DNA from: Anaerolineae bacterium
GTDB taxonomy: Bacteria > Chloroflexota > Anaerolineae > UBA3071
NCBI GenBank assembly: GCA_029907105.1
Contig: JARYMM010000006.1
Coordinates: forward strand, 31,835-95,834
Reading direction: 5' to 3'
DNA length: 64,000 nucleotides
Every line of letters starts with the position of its first letter. Position 1 is the stretch's first letter. Below the pieces are notes generated by a model, which saw only the letters and a list, made by a program, of their open reading frames with translations, did not search any database and was not told the DNA's origin. Positions 50,684 through 59,773 of this stretch are shown one piece after another. The position numbers and the translations under genes are program-made.

Positions 50684-51781
50684 ATGAACCGCAGAAGTGC
50701 GCAGCCTATATTGACCTGGACAGAGGGGCCGGAGGCGGATGTGCCGCTCTCCGTTCGCGACCTGTGGGTCGAGTACCGCGCCCCACGCGGCGCAGTCAAG
50801 GCGGTGCGCGGGGCCAGCTTTGACCTCTACAAGGGCGAGACCCTCTCCCTCACCGGCGAGAGCGGTTCGGGGAAGACGACCCTGGCCCTGAGCCTGATCC
50901 GGCTGCTGCCGCGGTCGGCTAACGTTCGCAAGGGTCAGATCATCTACCGCCGAGATGGCCAGGAATACGACGTCCTCTCTCTGGATGCGGGGGACCTGCG
51001 GCAATTCCGCTGGAAAGAGTGCGCCATGGTCTTCCAATCGGCCCTCAACGCCTTCAACCCGGTGCTGAAGATCTGGGATCAGATGTACGATACGGTTAAG
51101 GCCCATGACCACAGCGAGCGGGAGGAGGTGCGCAGGCGGGCCCTGGACCTGCTGCGGCTGGTGCAACTGGAACCGGAGCGGGTCATCAACGCCTATCCCC
51201 ATGAGCTTTCGGGCGGCATGCGCCAGCGGGTGCTCCTGGCCATGAGCCTCCTGCTGAACCCCCAGGTCATCATCCTCGACGAGCCGACCACGGCGCTGGA
51301 CATCCTGACCCAGCGCACGATCATTGACCTGCTCCGAAAGCTGAAGGAAGAGCTCGGCTTTTCCATGGTGTTTATCTCCCACGACCTTTCCCTGGCCGCC
51401 GAGTTGGCCGACCGCGTGGCCACCATGTATGCCGGCCGGGTCGTCGAGGTGGGGAATGTGTACGAGATTTTCTACCGCCCGAAACATCCCTATACCCTGG
51501 GGCTGATCAAAGCCGTGCCCACGGTGACGGGCGGCTTCCAGGAGTTGGCTTCCATCTCAGGGTCGCCGCCCGATCTGATCAATCTGCCGACGGGCTGCAA
51601 GTTTCACCCCCGTTGCCTCTATGCTATGGAGAGATGCCGGGAAGAGGAGCCAGAGCTGATCCCGGCTACCAAAGGGCATCTCGTGGCCTGCTTCTGCTGG
51701 GAACAGGTACAGGCGGACTGGGACAGGGAATGGCAGCAGCGAGAGCCGGAGGCCATGGAGGTGGCATGGCCGAGAAGTTGA
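50684..51781 (+). CDS. Opp/Dpp-type ABC ATPase (DppD-like)
   Basis: 365 residues. Walker A TGESGSGKTT, Q-loop VFQSALNAFNP, signature LSGGMRQRVLLAMSLL, Walker B VIILDEPTTALD, switch FISHD. The C-terminal oligopeptide-transporter extension has three cysteines (TGCKFHPRC and later VACFC), as in OppD/DppD proteins that can hold an iron-sulfur cluster. A GTG three bases earlier is the other possible start. The 110-base gap before it holds TATTCCGCAA and CATTCCGCAATG repeat sequence. Confidence 0.94.
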   Translation: MNRRSAQPILTWTEGPEADVPLSVRDLWVEYRAPRGAVKAVRGASFDLYKGETLSLTGESGSGKTTLALSLIRLLPRSANVRKGQIIYRRDGQEYDVLSLDAGDLRQFRWKECAMVFQSALNAFNPVLKIWDQMYDTVKAHDHSEREEVRRRALDLLRLVQLEPERVINAYPHELSGGMRQRVLLAMSLLLNPQVIILDEPTTALDILTQRTIIDLLRKLKEELGFSMVFISHDLSLAAELADRVATMYAGRVVEVGNVYEIFYRPKHPYTLGLIKAVPTVTGGFQELASISGSPPDLINLPTGCKFHPRCLYAMERCREEEPELIPATKGHLVACFCWEQVQADWDREWQQREPEAMEVAWPRS

Positions 51782-52740
51782 TCGAACTGGACCACATCGG
51801 CCGGACCTTTGGCCAGGGGAAGCAGAAGGTGCGGGCCGTGGATAACGTCTCCCTGACCATCAAGGAAAGGGACATCTTGTGTCTGGTCGGCGAAAGCGGC
51901 TGCGGGAAGACGACCACGGGGAGGATCGCCGCCGGGCTGCTGCGCCCTTCGGAAGGGCGCGTCCTCTTTCAGGGCCAGGACGTCTGGGCCATGGAGCGCA
52001 AGGAGTTCAAACGCTACCGCAAGGCGGTGCAGATCGTCCACCAGGACCCTTACGCCTCGCTCAACCCGACCCATACCGTTTACAAAATCCTGAGCGCGCC
52101 TCTGCTGCGCCACAACCTGGTGACCAACGCCAGGGAGGCCCGGCTCAAGTGTGCGCAACTGCTGGAGATTGTGGACCTGACGCCGCCGGGGGACTTTCTG
52201 GACAAGTATCCCCATCAATTGAGCGGGGGCCAGCGGCAGCGGGTCTCCGTGGCCCGGGCGCTCACCGTCAATCCCAGCTTCATCGTCGCCGATGAGGCCG
52301 TGTCCATGATTGACGTCTCCATCCGGGCCAGCCTGCTGGGCATGCTCTCGCGGCTGCGGGAGCAGTTTGGGGTGACCTTCCTGTTCATCACCCACGACCT
52401 GGCCCTGGCCAAGCATTTCGCCTGGGAGCACACGATTGCCGTGATGTATGTGGGGAGCATGGTGGAGATCGCTCCCACGCCGCAGTTGATAGATGAGCCG
52501 CTGCACCCCTATACCCAGGCGCTGCTGGTGGCCATTCCCGAGGCCGACCCCCATCTGACGCGCAACAAGCCCAGGGTGAGCCTGCGCAGCATGGACGTGC
52601 CCAGCCTGCTCAACCTGCCTTCCGGCTGCCGTTTCCATCCCCGCTGCCCCCGCTTTGTGGAAGGGCTCTGCGACCAGCAGGCGCCGGACCTGGTGCCGGT
52701 CGGGGACGGCCGCTACGTGGCCTGCCACAGGGTGAGTTAG
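51766..52740 (+). CDS. Opp/Dpp-type ABC ATPase (DppF-like)
   Basis: 324 residues from the ATG at 51766 (GGAGGTGGC upstream), overlapping the end of the DppD-like gene by 16 bases; the track start at 51613 is too early. Walker A GESGCGKTT, Q-loop VHQDPYASLNP, signature LSGGQRQRVSVARAL, Walker B FIVADEAVSMIDVS with Ala-Val in place of Pro-Thr after the catalytic Glu, switch FITHD. The C-terminal extension has SGCRFHPRCPRF and a final VACHRVS. It is the second ATPase of the heteromeric pair. Confidence 0.94.
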   Translation: MAEKLIELDHIGRTFGQGKQKVRAVDNVSLTIKERDILCLVGESGCGKTTTGRIAAGLLRPSEGRVLFQGQDVWAMERKEFKRYRKAVQIVHQDPYASLNPTHTVYKILSAPLLRHNLVTNAREARLKCAQLLEIVDLTPPGDFLDKYPHQLSGGQRQRVSVARALTVNPSFIVADEAVSMIDVSIRASLLGMLSRLREQFGVTFLFITHDLALAKHFAWEHTIAVMYVGSMVEIAPTPQLIDEPLHPYTQALLVAIPEADPHLTRNKPRVSLRSMDVPSLLNLPSGCRFHPRCPRFVEGLCDQQAPDLVPVGDGRYVACHRVS

Positions 52741-52923
52741 ATGGACCCGCAGATCGGTCGGGCAGCATTCAGGATCGCTTTCTATCTCGTCTTTACGGCG
52801 GGCATCCTCTTGCTGTTCCTGAAGCCGGGCACGGCGGAGTTCGGCGTGACCCTCTTGGCTTTGCTGGTGGGGTTGATTTTCGTCGCCGCGGTGATCCTGC
52901 TGCTGCGGCGGTCGTCACGTTGA
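52741..52923 (+). CDS. Small two-helix membrane protein
   Basis: 60 residues, starting at the base after the ATPase stop codon. Two hydrophobic segments (IAFYLVFTAGILLLFLK and GVTLLALLVGLIFVAAVILLLRR) joined by a short loop. I do not recognise the family. Its position inside the transporter operon, between the ATPases and the binding protein, and the zero-base junction suggest real translation, perhaps as an accessory of the transporter; that is inference. Confidence 0.6.
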   Translation: MDPQIGRAAFRIAFYLVFTAGILLLFLKPGTAEFGVTLLALLVGLIFVAAVILLLRRSSR

Positions 52924-53370
52924 GAACGCCATTAAGAGATAGTGTCACCCTGAGCGGGTTTACGACATGCGGTACGCTGCGGCGAGCCACTAGCGAAGGG
53001 GCTTGACACCTGCTGAGGGAGATTCTTCGCTGGTCTGACGCCGCGACGAGAGACTCGGGACCAACCCGCTCAGAATGACTGTTATTCTCGATAATCTCTA
53101 TTCTGCAACTGCGGGCCTGAGAAGGGGGAGGGTAGAGAATGGGACATCTTGTGACCTTGCGCCTTTGCGACCCAGCGCCTTTGCGACCCTTCGGGCTGAG
53201 CCCCTCAGGGCGAAGCCTTGCGACACGGCGACGAACCAACCGGGCGACAAAATGAAAGGAGGTGGTGCTATCGCTCAATACGATCTGTTGTTGGCTGATG
53301 GCGTTCGAGGAGGAACGCCGTCGAGACGTTGGAACAGCCGCATCGTTCATTCCTTAAGGAGGAGGAAACC
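52924..53370. repeat. Repeat-containing gap before the Opp-type binding protein
   Basis: 447 bases. CACCCTGAGCGGGTTTACGA to CCCGCTCAGAATGAC (52945-53082) is bounded by inverted CTGAGCGGG/CCCGCTCAG and resembles the repeat sequence at 4895-4940 and 40870-41062. GCGCCTTTGCGACCC occurs twice (about 53159-53190). An AAAGGAGGTGGT ribosome-site-like sequence at 53250 leads to no credible gene. The real start follows TAAGGAGGAGG. Confidence 0.7.
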
Positions 53371-55236
53371 ATGAAAAGGCTCACTACACTGTTGGCGCTC
53401 GCGTTGGTGGCCACGCTTCTCGTAGCCTGCCCTGCCCCCACGCCTCAGGTCATTGAGAAGGAAGTGGTGGTGGAAAAGCCGGTCGTAGAGACCGTGGTCG
53501 TCGAGAAGGAGGTGGTCGTCGAAAAGCCGGTGGTGGAGACAGTCATCGTGGAGAAAGAGGTGCCCGCCAAGGGGCCGGCCGTGTTCGCCGGTGCCTATCC
53601 TTACCAGGTCCCGCCGGTAGGCCACTTCAACCCCTGGGTCACCAACGGCATTGTCATGGGCATCTACCGCGACCTGATGTGGCTGCCCATGGGCATGTAC
53701 AAGTGGGCGGAGGGCACCTGGGTGCCCTTCCTGGCCACGGAGTGGGAGTTTGTCCCCCCTGACCTCTTCACGGTCAAGCTGCGCCAGGGGGTCAAGTGGA
53801 GTGATGGCACCGACTTCACCTCCCAGGACATCATCACCTCGTTCAACATCGCCCGCCTGATGAACCACACGGTCTGGCGCTTCCTGGACCGCATCGAGGC
53901 CGTGGACGATCACACCGTCAACTTCTACATGTCCACCCCCTCCACGGTGGTCGAGCGCTACGTGATCCGCGGCTACCCCAGCCCTCACATCGTCTCCACC
54001 TCGCTCTTCGGCGAGTGGTCCGATCGGCTGCAGGCCCTGGTAGATGCGGGCAAGGACAAGGACTCGGAGGAGTGGCAGGCCCTGTTGAAGGAGTTCAACG
54101 AGTTCCGGCCGGAAGACACGGTGGTCACCGGGCCCTACAAGATTGACCCGGCCAGCATCAGCGAGGCCCGCCTGACCCTGGTCAAGAACGAGATGTCCTA
54201 CCTGGCCGACACGGTGAACTTCGACAAGGTCTACATCTACAATGGGGAGACGCCGACCATCACCCCGGTGGTGCTGGCCTATCAGGTGGACTATGCCACC
54301 CACGGCTTCCCGCCGGCGACGGAGAGGGCCTTCAAGGCCGAGGGCATCCGCATCCTGCGCCCGCCCATCTTCTCCGGTCCGGCCCTGTACTTCAACCACA
54401 CCATCTACCCCTTCAACCTGAAGGAGGTACGCCAGGCCATCGCCTACGCCGTCAACCGCGATGACAACGCCTATGTTTCCCTCGGCGAGTCGGCCATCGC
54501 CCAGAAGTACATGACCGGCTTCAGCGACAACATCGTGCCGCTGTGGCTCACCGAGGAAGAGATGGCCAAGCTCAACCAGTATCCCTACGACCCGGCCAAG
54601 GCCGAGGAAATCTTCAAGGGGTTGGGCTTCACCAAGGGCAGCGATGGGGTCTGGGTGACGGACAAGGGTGAGCGCATGGAGTATGAGCTCACCGCCCCTG
54701 CCGAGTATGCCGACTGGTCGGCGGCGGCGGAGAACCTGGCCGAGCAGCTCACCGCCTTCGGCATCAAGACCTCCTTCCGCGGCGTCGAGTTCCGCCAGCA
54801 TCCCATCGAGGTCAACCAGGGCAACTTCCAGTTGGCCATCCGTGGCTGGGGCGCTGGCGATCCGCACCCGCACTTCTCCTACCGCCAGGACCTCCTGGTG
54901 CACAACATCGAGGCGCCGGAAGGCCCCGGCATGAGTTTCCCCATGGTGCAGACGACGGACGTGCTGGGCGAGATTGACCTGGAGAAGAACATCGTCACCT
55001 CCGTCGAGGGGTTGGACGAGGTTGCTCAGAAGGAGAAGATCGCTCAACTGGCGCTGGCCTTCAACGAACTGCTGCCCATCGTCCCCATCTGGGAGCGCTA
55101 CGGCAACAACCCGTGCATGGATGGGCTGCATACCACCGGCTGGCCGCCGGAGGGCGACCCCATCTACCTGAACAGCCCCTACAACGACTCCTTCACGGTG
55201 ATGATGATCCTCAACGGCACGTTGAAGCCCCTGTAG
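53371..55236 (+). CDS. Opp/Dpp-type ABC transporter, solute-binding lipoprotein (family 5)
   Basis: 621 residues from the ATG at 53371 (AAGGAGGAGG upstream). Lipobox ATLLVAC, then a ~40-residue stalk of nearly perfect repeats (VVVEKPVVETVVVEKEV twice), then a family 5 peptide/nickel-type binding domain: FTVKLRQGVKWSDGTDFTSQDI and VRQAIAYAVNRDDN are diagnostic. It serves the permeases and ATPases upstream. Such family 5 proteins bind peptides but, in glycan loci, also oligosaccharides; the GH20 and GH31 genes downstream make an oligosaccharide ligand plausible. Confidence 0.92.
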   Translation: MKRLTTLLALALVATLLVACPAPTPQVIEKEVVVEKPVVETVVVEKEVVVEKPVVETVIVEKEVPAKGPAVFAGAYPYQVPPVGHFNPWVTNGIVMGIYRDLMWLPMGMYKWAEGTWVPFLATEWEFVPPDLFTVKLRQGVKWSDGTDFTSQDIITSFNIARLMNHTVWRFLDRIEAVDDHTVNFYMSTPSTVVERYVIRGYPSPHIVSTSLFGEWSDRLQALVDAGKDKDSEEWQALLKEFNEFRPEDTVVTGPYKIDPASISEARLTLVKNEMSYLADTVNFDKVYIYNGETPTITPVVLAYQVDYATHGFPPATERAFKAEGIRILRPPIFSGPALYFNHTIYPFNLKEVRQAIAYAVNRDDNAYVSLGESAIAQKYMTGFSDNIVPLWLTEEEMAKLNQYPYDPAKAEEIFKGLGFTKGSDGVWVTDKGERMEYELTAPAEYADWSAAAENLAEQLTAFGIKTSFRGVEFRQHPIEVNQGNFQLAIRGWGAGDPHPHFSYRQDLLVHNIEAPEGPGMSFPMVQTTDVLGEIDLEKNIVTSVEGLDEVAQKEKIAQLALAFNELLPIVPIWERYGNNPCMDGLHTTGWPPEGDPIYLNSPYNDSFTVMMILNGTLKPL

Positions 55237-55275
55237 GCCCCTGAGCCTGCGCCGATGACGCTGGCCGTCGGAACC

Positions 55276-55313
55276 GAGACTGCGAACCCTCGCCGTCGGG
55301 GGTTCGCAGTCTC
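55276..55313 (+). terminator. Hairpin after the Opp-type binding-protein gene
   Basis: Perfect 14-base stem GAGACTGCGAACCC with a 10-base loop, 39 bases after the stop codon; followed by TTACTG rather than a T-run. It may be a weak terminator or an mRNA-stabilising structure. Confidence 0.8.
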
Positions 55314-55336
55314 TTACTGACAAGGGAAATGCGTAG

Positions 55337-56344
55337 ATGAAAGTGTCGCTCACTGCCCCCACCCGTATTGACCTGGCCGGGGGCACGCTGGATGTGTACC
55401 CCCTCTATCTGTTCGCCGATGGCGGCCTGACGGTCAATGCCGCCATTGACGTCTGCGCGCATGTGGAGGTGGAGGAGCGGGATGACGCCCGCATCGTCAT
55501 CCGCTCCGAAGACCTGGGGGAGGAGGAGGAAATCCCCAGCCTGGCGGCTATGGAGATGGGGGGAAAGCTGGACCTGATCAAAAAGGCCCTCCGCTACTAC
55601 CGGCCCCGCCGCGGCCTGAACATCACCACGCGCAGCGAGACGCCGCCGGGCTCCGGGTTGGGCACCTCATCCGCCCTGCTCATGGCCCTCTCCTGCGCCC
55701 TGAACGAGATCAACGGCCTGGGCCTGAGCAGGGAACGCATCATTGACCTGGGAGCCAACATCGAAGCGCAGGTCATCGGCATACCCACCGGCAAGCAGGA
55801 CTACTTCCCACCCCTCTTCGGCGGCGTGCTGGCCATCTGGTTCGACGTGGACGGCTTCCGCCTGGAGGACCTCTCCGCCGGCAACGATCTCATCGAGCGA
55901 CTCAACGCCCGGCTGATCCTCTCCTTCACCAACCTCTCCCACTTTTCGGGGGCCACCAACTGGGCCATGCTCAAGCGCTACGTGGAGAAAGAGGGGGACA
56001 CGGTGGCGCGCATCCACCGCATCAAAGAGGTGGCCCTGGCCATGCGCGAGAGCCTGGCCCGCATGGACCTGGACGCGTTCGCCTGCCTGCTGGCCGAGGA
56101 GTGGGAGAACCGCAAGGGGCTGGCCGAAGGGGTGACCACGCCGCAGATCAACGGCATGATCGCTGCCGCCGCCCGGGCCGGGGCGCGGGCCAGCAAGCTC
56201 TGCGGGGCCGGCGGCGGCGGCTGCATGATCACCTATGCCGAGCCGGAGCACGTGCCCGCCGTGCAGGAGGCGCTGGCCGGCGCCGGCGCTACGGTGATGC
56301 CCTTCCGCATCGTGCGCCAGGGGATCAGGATGACCGTCAGATGA
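55337..56344 (+). CDS. GHMP-family sugar kinase
   Basis: 335 residues. N-terminal APTRIDLAGGTLDVYPLYLF, the GHMP phosphate loop ETPPGSGLGTSSALLMALSCAL and C-terminal SKLCGAGGGGCMITY are all present. The pattern is that of the D-glycero-D-manno-heptose-7-phosphate kinase/fucokinase-like branch (HddA group), so a sugar or sugar phosphate is the likely acceptor. It starts 23 bases after the hairpin behind the binding-protein gene and leads the glycan-processing genes. Confidence 0.88.
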   Translation: MKVSLTAPTRIDLAGGTLDVYPLYLFADGGLTVNAAIDVCAHVEVEERDDARIVIRSEDLGEEEEIPSLAAMEMGGKLDLIKKALRYYRPRRGLNITTRSETPPGSGLGTSSALLMALSCALNEINGLGLSRERIIDLGANIEAQVIGIPTGKQDYFPPLFGGVLAIWFDVDGFRLEDLSAGNDLIERLNARLILSFTNLSHFSGATNWAMLKRYVEKEGDTVARIHRIKEVALAMRESLARMDLDAFACLLAEEWENRKGLAEGVTTPQINGMIAAAARAGARASKLCGAGGGGCMITYAEPEHVPAVQEALAGAGATVMPFRIVRQGIRMTVR

Positions 56345-56351
56345 CAGTCTG

Positions 56352-56372
56352 GTCAGGTGACGGTCACCTGAC
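56352..56372. repeat. Palindrome between GHMP kinase and MFS genes
   Basis: GTCAGGTGAC-G-GTCACCTGAC, with outer GACA/TGTC, 7 bases after the kinase stop. Operator or hairpin; no T-run. Confidence 0.75.
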
Positions 56373-56393
56373 TGTCCCGCCGGTGGACTTTCG

Positions 56394-57653
56394 ATGAGAG
56401 AAAGCAGGCGCTGGGCAACGTCCATCCGCATCCTGAGCCGACCCGTGGCGCTGTTGCTGCTCGTGCAACTGCTCAGCGGTGTCGTGCTCTCCCCCCAGAG
56501 GTCCTTCTTCCCCATCTACCTGGAGGAGCAACTGCGCTACGCCGCGGTCTTCATCTCCGCCTTTGTGGCCATGGGACAGTTGCTGGGCATGGTGGCCTCG
56601 GTGATCGGCGGGGCGCTGTGCGATGCCGTGGGGCGCAAGTGGACGCTCGTGCTGGGGCTTATCGGCTTTGTCTTTGGCGGCCTGGTGTACGTGGCACGAG
56701 CGCCCTGGCTGGTGGCCCTGTTCTGGGCCCTCGGCGGCCTGGGGCTGGGCTTCCACACCCTGGGCGGGCAGGGTGTCCTGATTGACACCGCCAACCCGCA
56801 GCGCCTGGGAGTGCTATCGGCCTTCTACCACTGGGGGTTCACCCTCGGCGGCGCCCTGAGCAGCCCTGCCGCAGGGCTCATCCTGGATCAGCAGGGGTTC
56901 GGGGTGTTCGGCCTGACGCTGGCCCTCATCTCCCTGGCCACCGTACTGGGGACGATGGCCCTCTTGCCATCCGACACCCCTCACCCCAACCCCTCTCCCA
57001 TTGGGAGAGGGGCAGGGGTGAGGGTAGAGAGGGGCATGTCGAACCGGTCGCTGTTCGGCTACGGGGAGATCGTCCGCCGCCCGGCGGTGATCACGCTGGG
57101 ACTGGTGCGCTTCCTGCCCACCTGCTACTACGGCATGGCCAGCGTGTTGAATCCCTTGCTGATCAACCGCCTGGCCGGCAGCAAGACGGCGGTGGCCCTC
57201 TACACCACGAGCAGCCTGGTCGTGGCTACCCTGGCCCAGGTGGTGGCCGGCCGGGCCGCCGACCGCTGGGGACGGCGCTGGCCGACCCTGGTCTCCTTCG
57301 GGGCGTTGATCTTCTCGGCCATCGGCCAGGCGGCTTCGGCCACCCACCTGTGGAGTTTCTACACCTTTGGCGTGCTGGGGATCTCCGCCGCCTGGTCACT
57401 GGCCACATTGCTGCCCTGTCTGGTAGCCGACGCCGCGGCCGTCGAGGAGCGCGGCCGCGTATTGGGGATGCTGAACCTGGTATGGAACGTCGGCATGATG
57501 GTCGGCCCCCTCATCGGCGGCGCGCTGCTGGAAGTGGCCACAGGCTGGCCCTTCCTCGTCGCCGCTTTGTTGAACCTGGGCGCCATCGCCGCCGCGCTCT
57601 CCTTCTTCCGCCTGCTGACCAATTTGCCAGTTTACCAAGTTACCGATTCCTGA
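56394..57653 (+). CDS. MFS transporter with an in-frame palindromic repeat
   Basis: 419 residues, 12 predicted membrane segments in two halves. MFS motif A-like loops are GGALCDAVGRKWTLVLGL after TM2 and AGRAADRWGRRWPTLVSFG in the second half. Between TM6 and TM7 the central loop contains DTPHPNPSPIGRGAGVRVERG, encoded by a 47-base palindromic repeat (56978-57024). Because this is a cytoplasmic loop of variable length the protein may still work. Substrate unknown; context suggests a sugar, amino sugar or drug. It is followed by GH20 after 17 bases. Confidence 0.88.
   Translation: MRESRRWATSIRILSRPVALLLLVQLLSGVVLSPQRSFFPIYLEEQLRYAAVFISAFVAMGQLLGMVASVIGGALCDAVGRKWTLVLGLIGFVFGGLVYVARAPWLVALFWALGGLGLGFHTLGGQGVLIDTANPQRLGVLSAFYHWGFTLGGALSSPAAGLILDQQGFGVFGLTLALISLATVLGTMALLPSDTPHPNPSPIGRGAGVRVERGMSNRSLFGYGEIVRRPAVITLGLVRFLPTCYYGMASVLNPLLINRLAGSKTAVALYTTSSLVVATLAQVVAGRAADRWGRRWPTLVSFGALIFSAIGQAASATHLWSFYTFGVLGISAAWSLATLLPCLVADAAAVEERGRVLGMLNLVWNVGMMVGPLIGGALLEVATGWPFLVAALLNLGAIAAALSFFRLLTNLPVYQVTDS
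56978..57024. repeat. Palindromic repeat inside the MFS gene
   Basis: 22-base arms (CCCTCACCCCAACCCCTCTCCC and its complement with two central mismatches) around ATT; length and phase keep the reading frame open. The family type is familiar from many bacterial genomes. Confidence 0.9.
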
Positions 57654-57670
57654 CCATCCGGAGGACTTCC

Positions 57671-59749
57671 ATGACTGAAAACGCACTCCTGCACCTGCTC
57701 CCGCGACCGAAAGAGCTTGTCCTTCAGGCGGGCAGCTTCGAGATGGACGACGACACGCTGATCCTGCTGCCGGCCACGCCGGGCGACGTAGGGGCGCAGC
57801 GTGGCTGCGCCCCCACCGACAGCCTCTTCTGCGCTGCCCAGCAGCTCAAGGAGGAGATCGGCCGGGCCACCGGCGTCGCCGTGGACATCGTCAAGCGCTT
57901 TCGCCCGCACCGGACAGACAATGTCATCCTGCTCATCTGCGGCCAGGAGCAGGCGGCAGCCTTCGGCGTCGAGCCGCTGCGCACCGCCGCTCCCGAGGCT
58001 GTGGCCGACCAGTCCTATGCCCTGACCATCACGCCGCAGGCCGTCACCCTCTACGCCGGGTGCCCCACCGGCCTCTTCTACGCCGTGCAAACCCTGCGCC
58101 AGGTGGTGCGGCTGAGCGAGGATCGCCTTCCGGCGCTGACCATCCGCGACTGGCCGACGCTGCGCTACCGTGGGCTGATGCTGGACATCTCCCGGCGCAA
58201 GGTGCCCACCCTGAAGACGCTGAAAGAGCTGGCCGAGGTGCTCAGCGCCTACAAGCTCAACGTGCTGCAACTTTATACCGAGCACACCTTCCAGTTCGCC
58301 CGCCATCCGCAGATCGGCGCCGGCTGCGGCTCGCTCTCCAGCGAGGACATCGTGGCCCTGGACGAGCACTGCCGCCGCCTGCACGTGGAACTGATGCCCA
58401 ACCTGCAATCCTTTGGCCACTTCCACAACACGCTGATCCTGCCCGAATACCAGCACCTGGCGGAGACGGATGTCCGGTGGACGCTCAGCCCGGCCTTCGA
58501 GGAGAGCTACACCCTGCTCGACGAGCTGTACGGCGATATGCTGCCTTCGTTCACCTCCACCACCTTCAACGTGGACTGCGACGAGACATATGACCTGGGC
58601 CGCGGGGCCAGCAAAGCGCAGGCCGAGGAAATCGGCGTCGGGCGGGTCTACCTCAACCACATCCTGCGCGTGCGCGAACTGGCCGCCCGCTACGGGCGAC
58701 GCATCCAGGTCTGGGGCGACATCCTGCTGCACCACCCGGAGCTGATCGCCGAATTGCCGGAGGATGTGACGCTGCTGGACTGGCACTACGAGGCCGCCGA
58801 CGAGTACCCCACCGCCCGCACCTTCGGCGCATCCGGGCGCCCCTTCTGGGTCTGCCCTGGCGTCTCCTCGTGGAACACCCTCTTCCCGCGCCTGCACAAC
58901 GCCAACGTCAACATCCGCAACTTCGTGCGCGATGGCGTGGCGGCCGGCGCCCAGGGCATGCTCAACACCGACTGGGGCGACTACGGCCACTACCAGCCGC
59001 TGGGGCTGAGCTGGTATGGCTATCTCTTCGGCGCTGCCCAGGCCTGGACCGGCGGGACGACGAGCGATGAGGAGTTCGAGGCCGCTTTTGGCCCGCTCTT
59101 CCTCGGCCCCGAGCACGAGGTCATCCTGGACGCCATGCACAGGCTGGCGCGCACCAACACCCTGCCCGGCGTGGGGCAGTTCAACCGCTCGCATACCGTC
59201 CTGGCCCTCTTCGACGAGCCGCTGACCGGCGAGACGGTCACGGGGTTGCCGGCGGAGACGCTGTCCGAGATGCTCGCCCTGGCCGAGGAGGCGGCGGTCA
59301 CCTTCGAGATCATCGCCCCCGATCACCCGCGGCCGCTGACCCTGTACGAGATGGCCTCCGTCGCCCACCTCACCGCTTACGCCGCCCGCAAGGTGGCCCT
59401 GGCCCAGGAGATCCGCCAGGGGCTGCGCGATGCACATGTGGACGCCGACCGTATCCACGGCTACATCCTGGGCCTGCAGGCGCTGGACGCCGAGCTGGAG
59501 GAGTTGCGGGCGGAGTTCGAGGTGCTGTGGCTGGCCCGCGCTCAGCGCAGCGAGATACACGTGGCCCTGGGCTACTTCGCCAACCTGCGCGCCCGCTACC
59601 GGGCGGCCATCCTCTGGCTGGAGCAGCAGCGCCAGGCGCTGTTGCAGGGTCGGCCTGTGGATGCCGAACTGAGGACCTACAACCCCGGCGACTACGCCGT
59701 CCTCTGGCAGGAGGCGGAGCGCTTCTTCAAGCAACTGGGCATCTTGTAG
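57671..59749 (+). CDS. Glycoside hydrolase family 20 (beta-N-acetylhexosaminidase-like)
   Basis: 692 residues from the ATG at 57671 (CCGGAGGAC upstream; the track ORF start 57350 is inside the MFS gene). An N-terminal GH20b-type domain (AAQQLKEEIGRATG, SYALTITPQAVTLYA) precedes the barrel: RYRGLMLDISRRKVPTLKTLKEL, LMPNLQSFGHF, and the catalytic pair D304-E305 in FNVDCDETYDLG, with TDWGDYGHYQP later. No signal peptide, so it would act inside the cell on imported oligosaccharides. Residues 40-49 (VGAQRGCAPT) are encoded by a palindromic repeat that also occurs between genes at 39815. Confidence 0.87.
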   Translation: MTENALLHLLPRPKELVLQAGSFEMDDDTLILLPATPGDVGAQRGCAPTDSLFCAAQQLKEEIGRATGVAVDIVKRFRPHRTDNVILLICGQEQAAAFGVEPLRTAAPEAVADQSYALTITPQAVTLYAGCPTGLFYAVQTLRQVVRLSEDRLPALTIRDWPTLRYRGLMLDISRRKVPTLKTLKELAEVLSAYKLNVLQLYTEHTFQFARHPQIGAGCGSLSSEDIVALDEHCRRLHVELMPNLQSFGHFHNTLILPEYQHLAETDVRWTLSPAFEESYTLLDELYGDMLPSFTSTTFNVDCDETYDLGRGASKAQAEEIGVGRVYLNHILRVRELAARYGRRIQVWGDILLHHPELIAELPEDVTLLDWHYEAADEYPTARTFGASGRPFWVCPGVSSWNTLFPRLHNANVNIRNFVRDGVAAGAQGMLNTDWGDYGHYQPLGLSWYGYLFGAAQAWTGGTTSDEEFEAAFGPLFLGPEHEVILDAMHRLARTNTLPGVGQFNRSHTVLALFDEPLTGETVTGLPAETLSEMLALAEEAAVTFEIIAPDHPRPLTLYEMASVAHLTAYAARKVALAQEIRQGLRDAHVDADRIHGYILGLQALDAELEELRAEFEVLWLARAQRSEIHVALGYFANLRARYRAAILWLEQQRQALLQGRPVDAELRTYNPGDYAVLWQEAERFFKQLGIL
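57788..57816. repeat. Palindromic repeat inside the GH20 gene
   Basis: GTAGGGGCGCAGC-GTG-GCTGCGCCCCCAC, in frame near the GH20 N terminus; same family as the intergenic palindrome at 39815-39845. Confidence 0.88.
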
Positions 59750-59773
59750 ACCTGATCCCTGATCACCAGTCCC

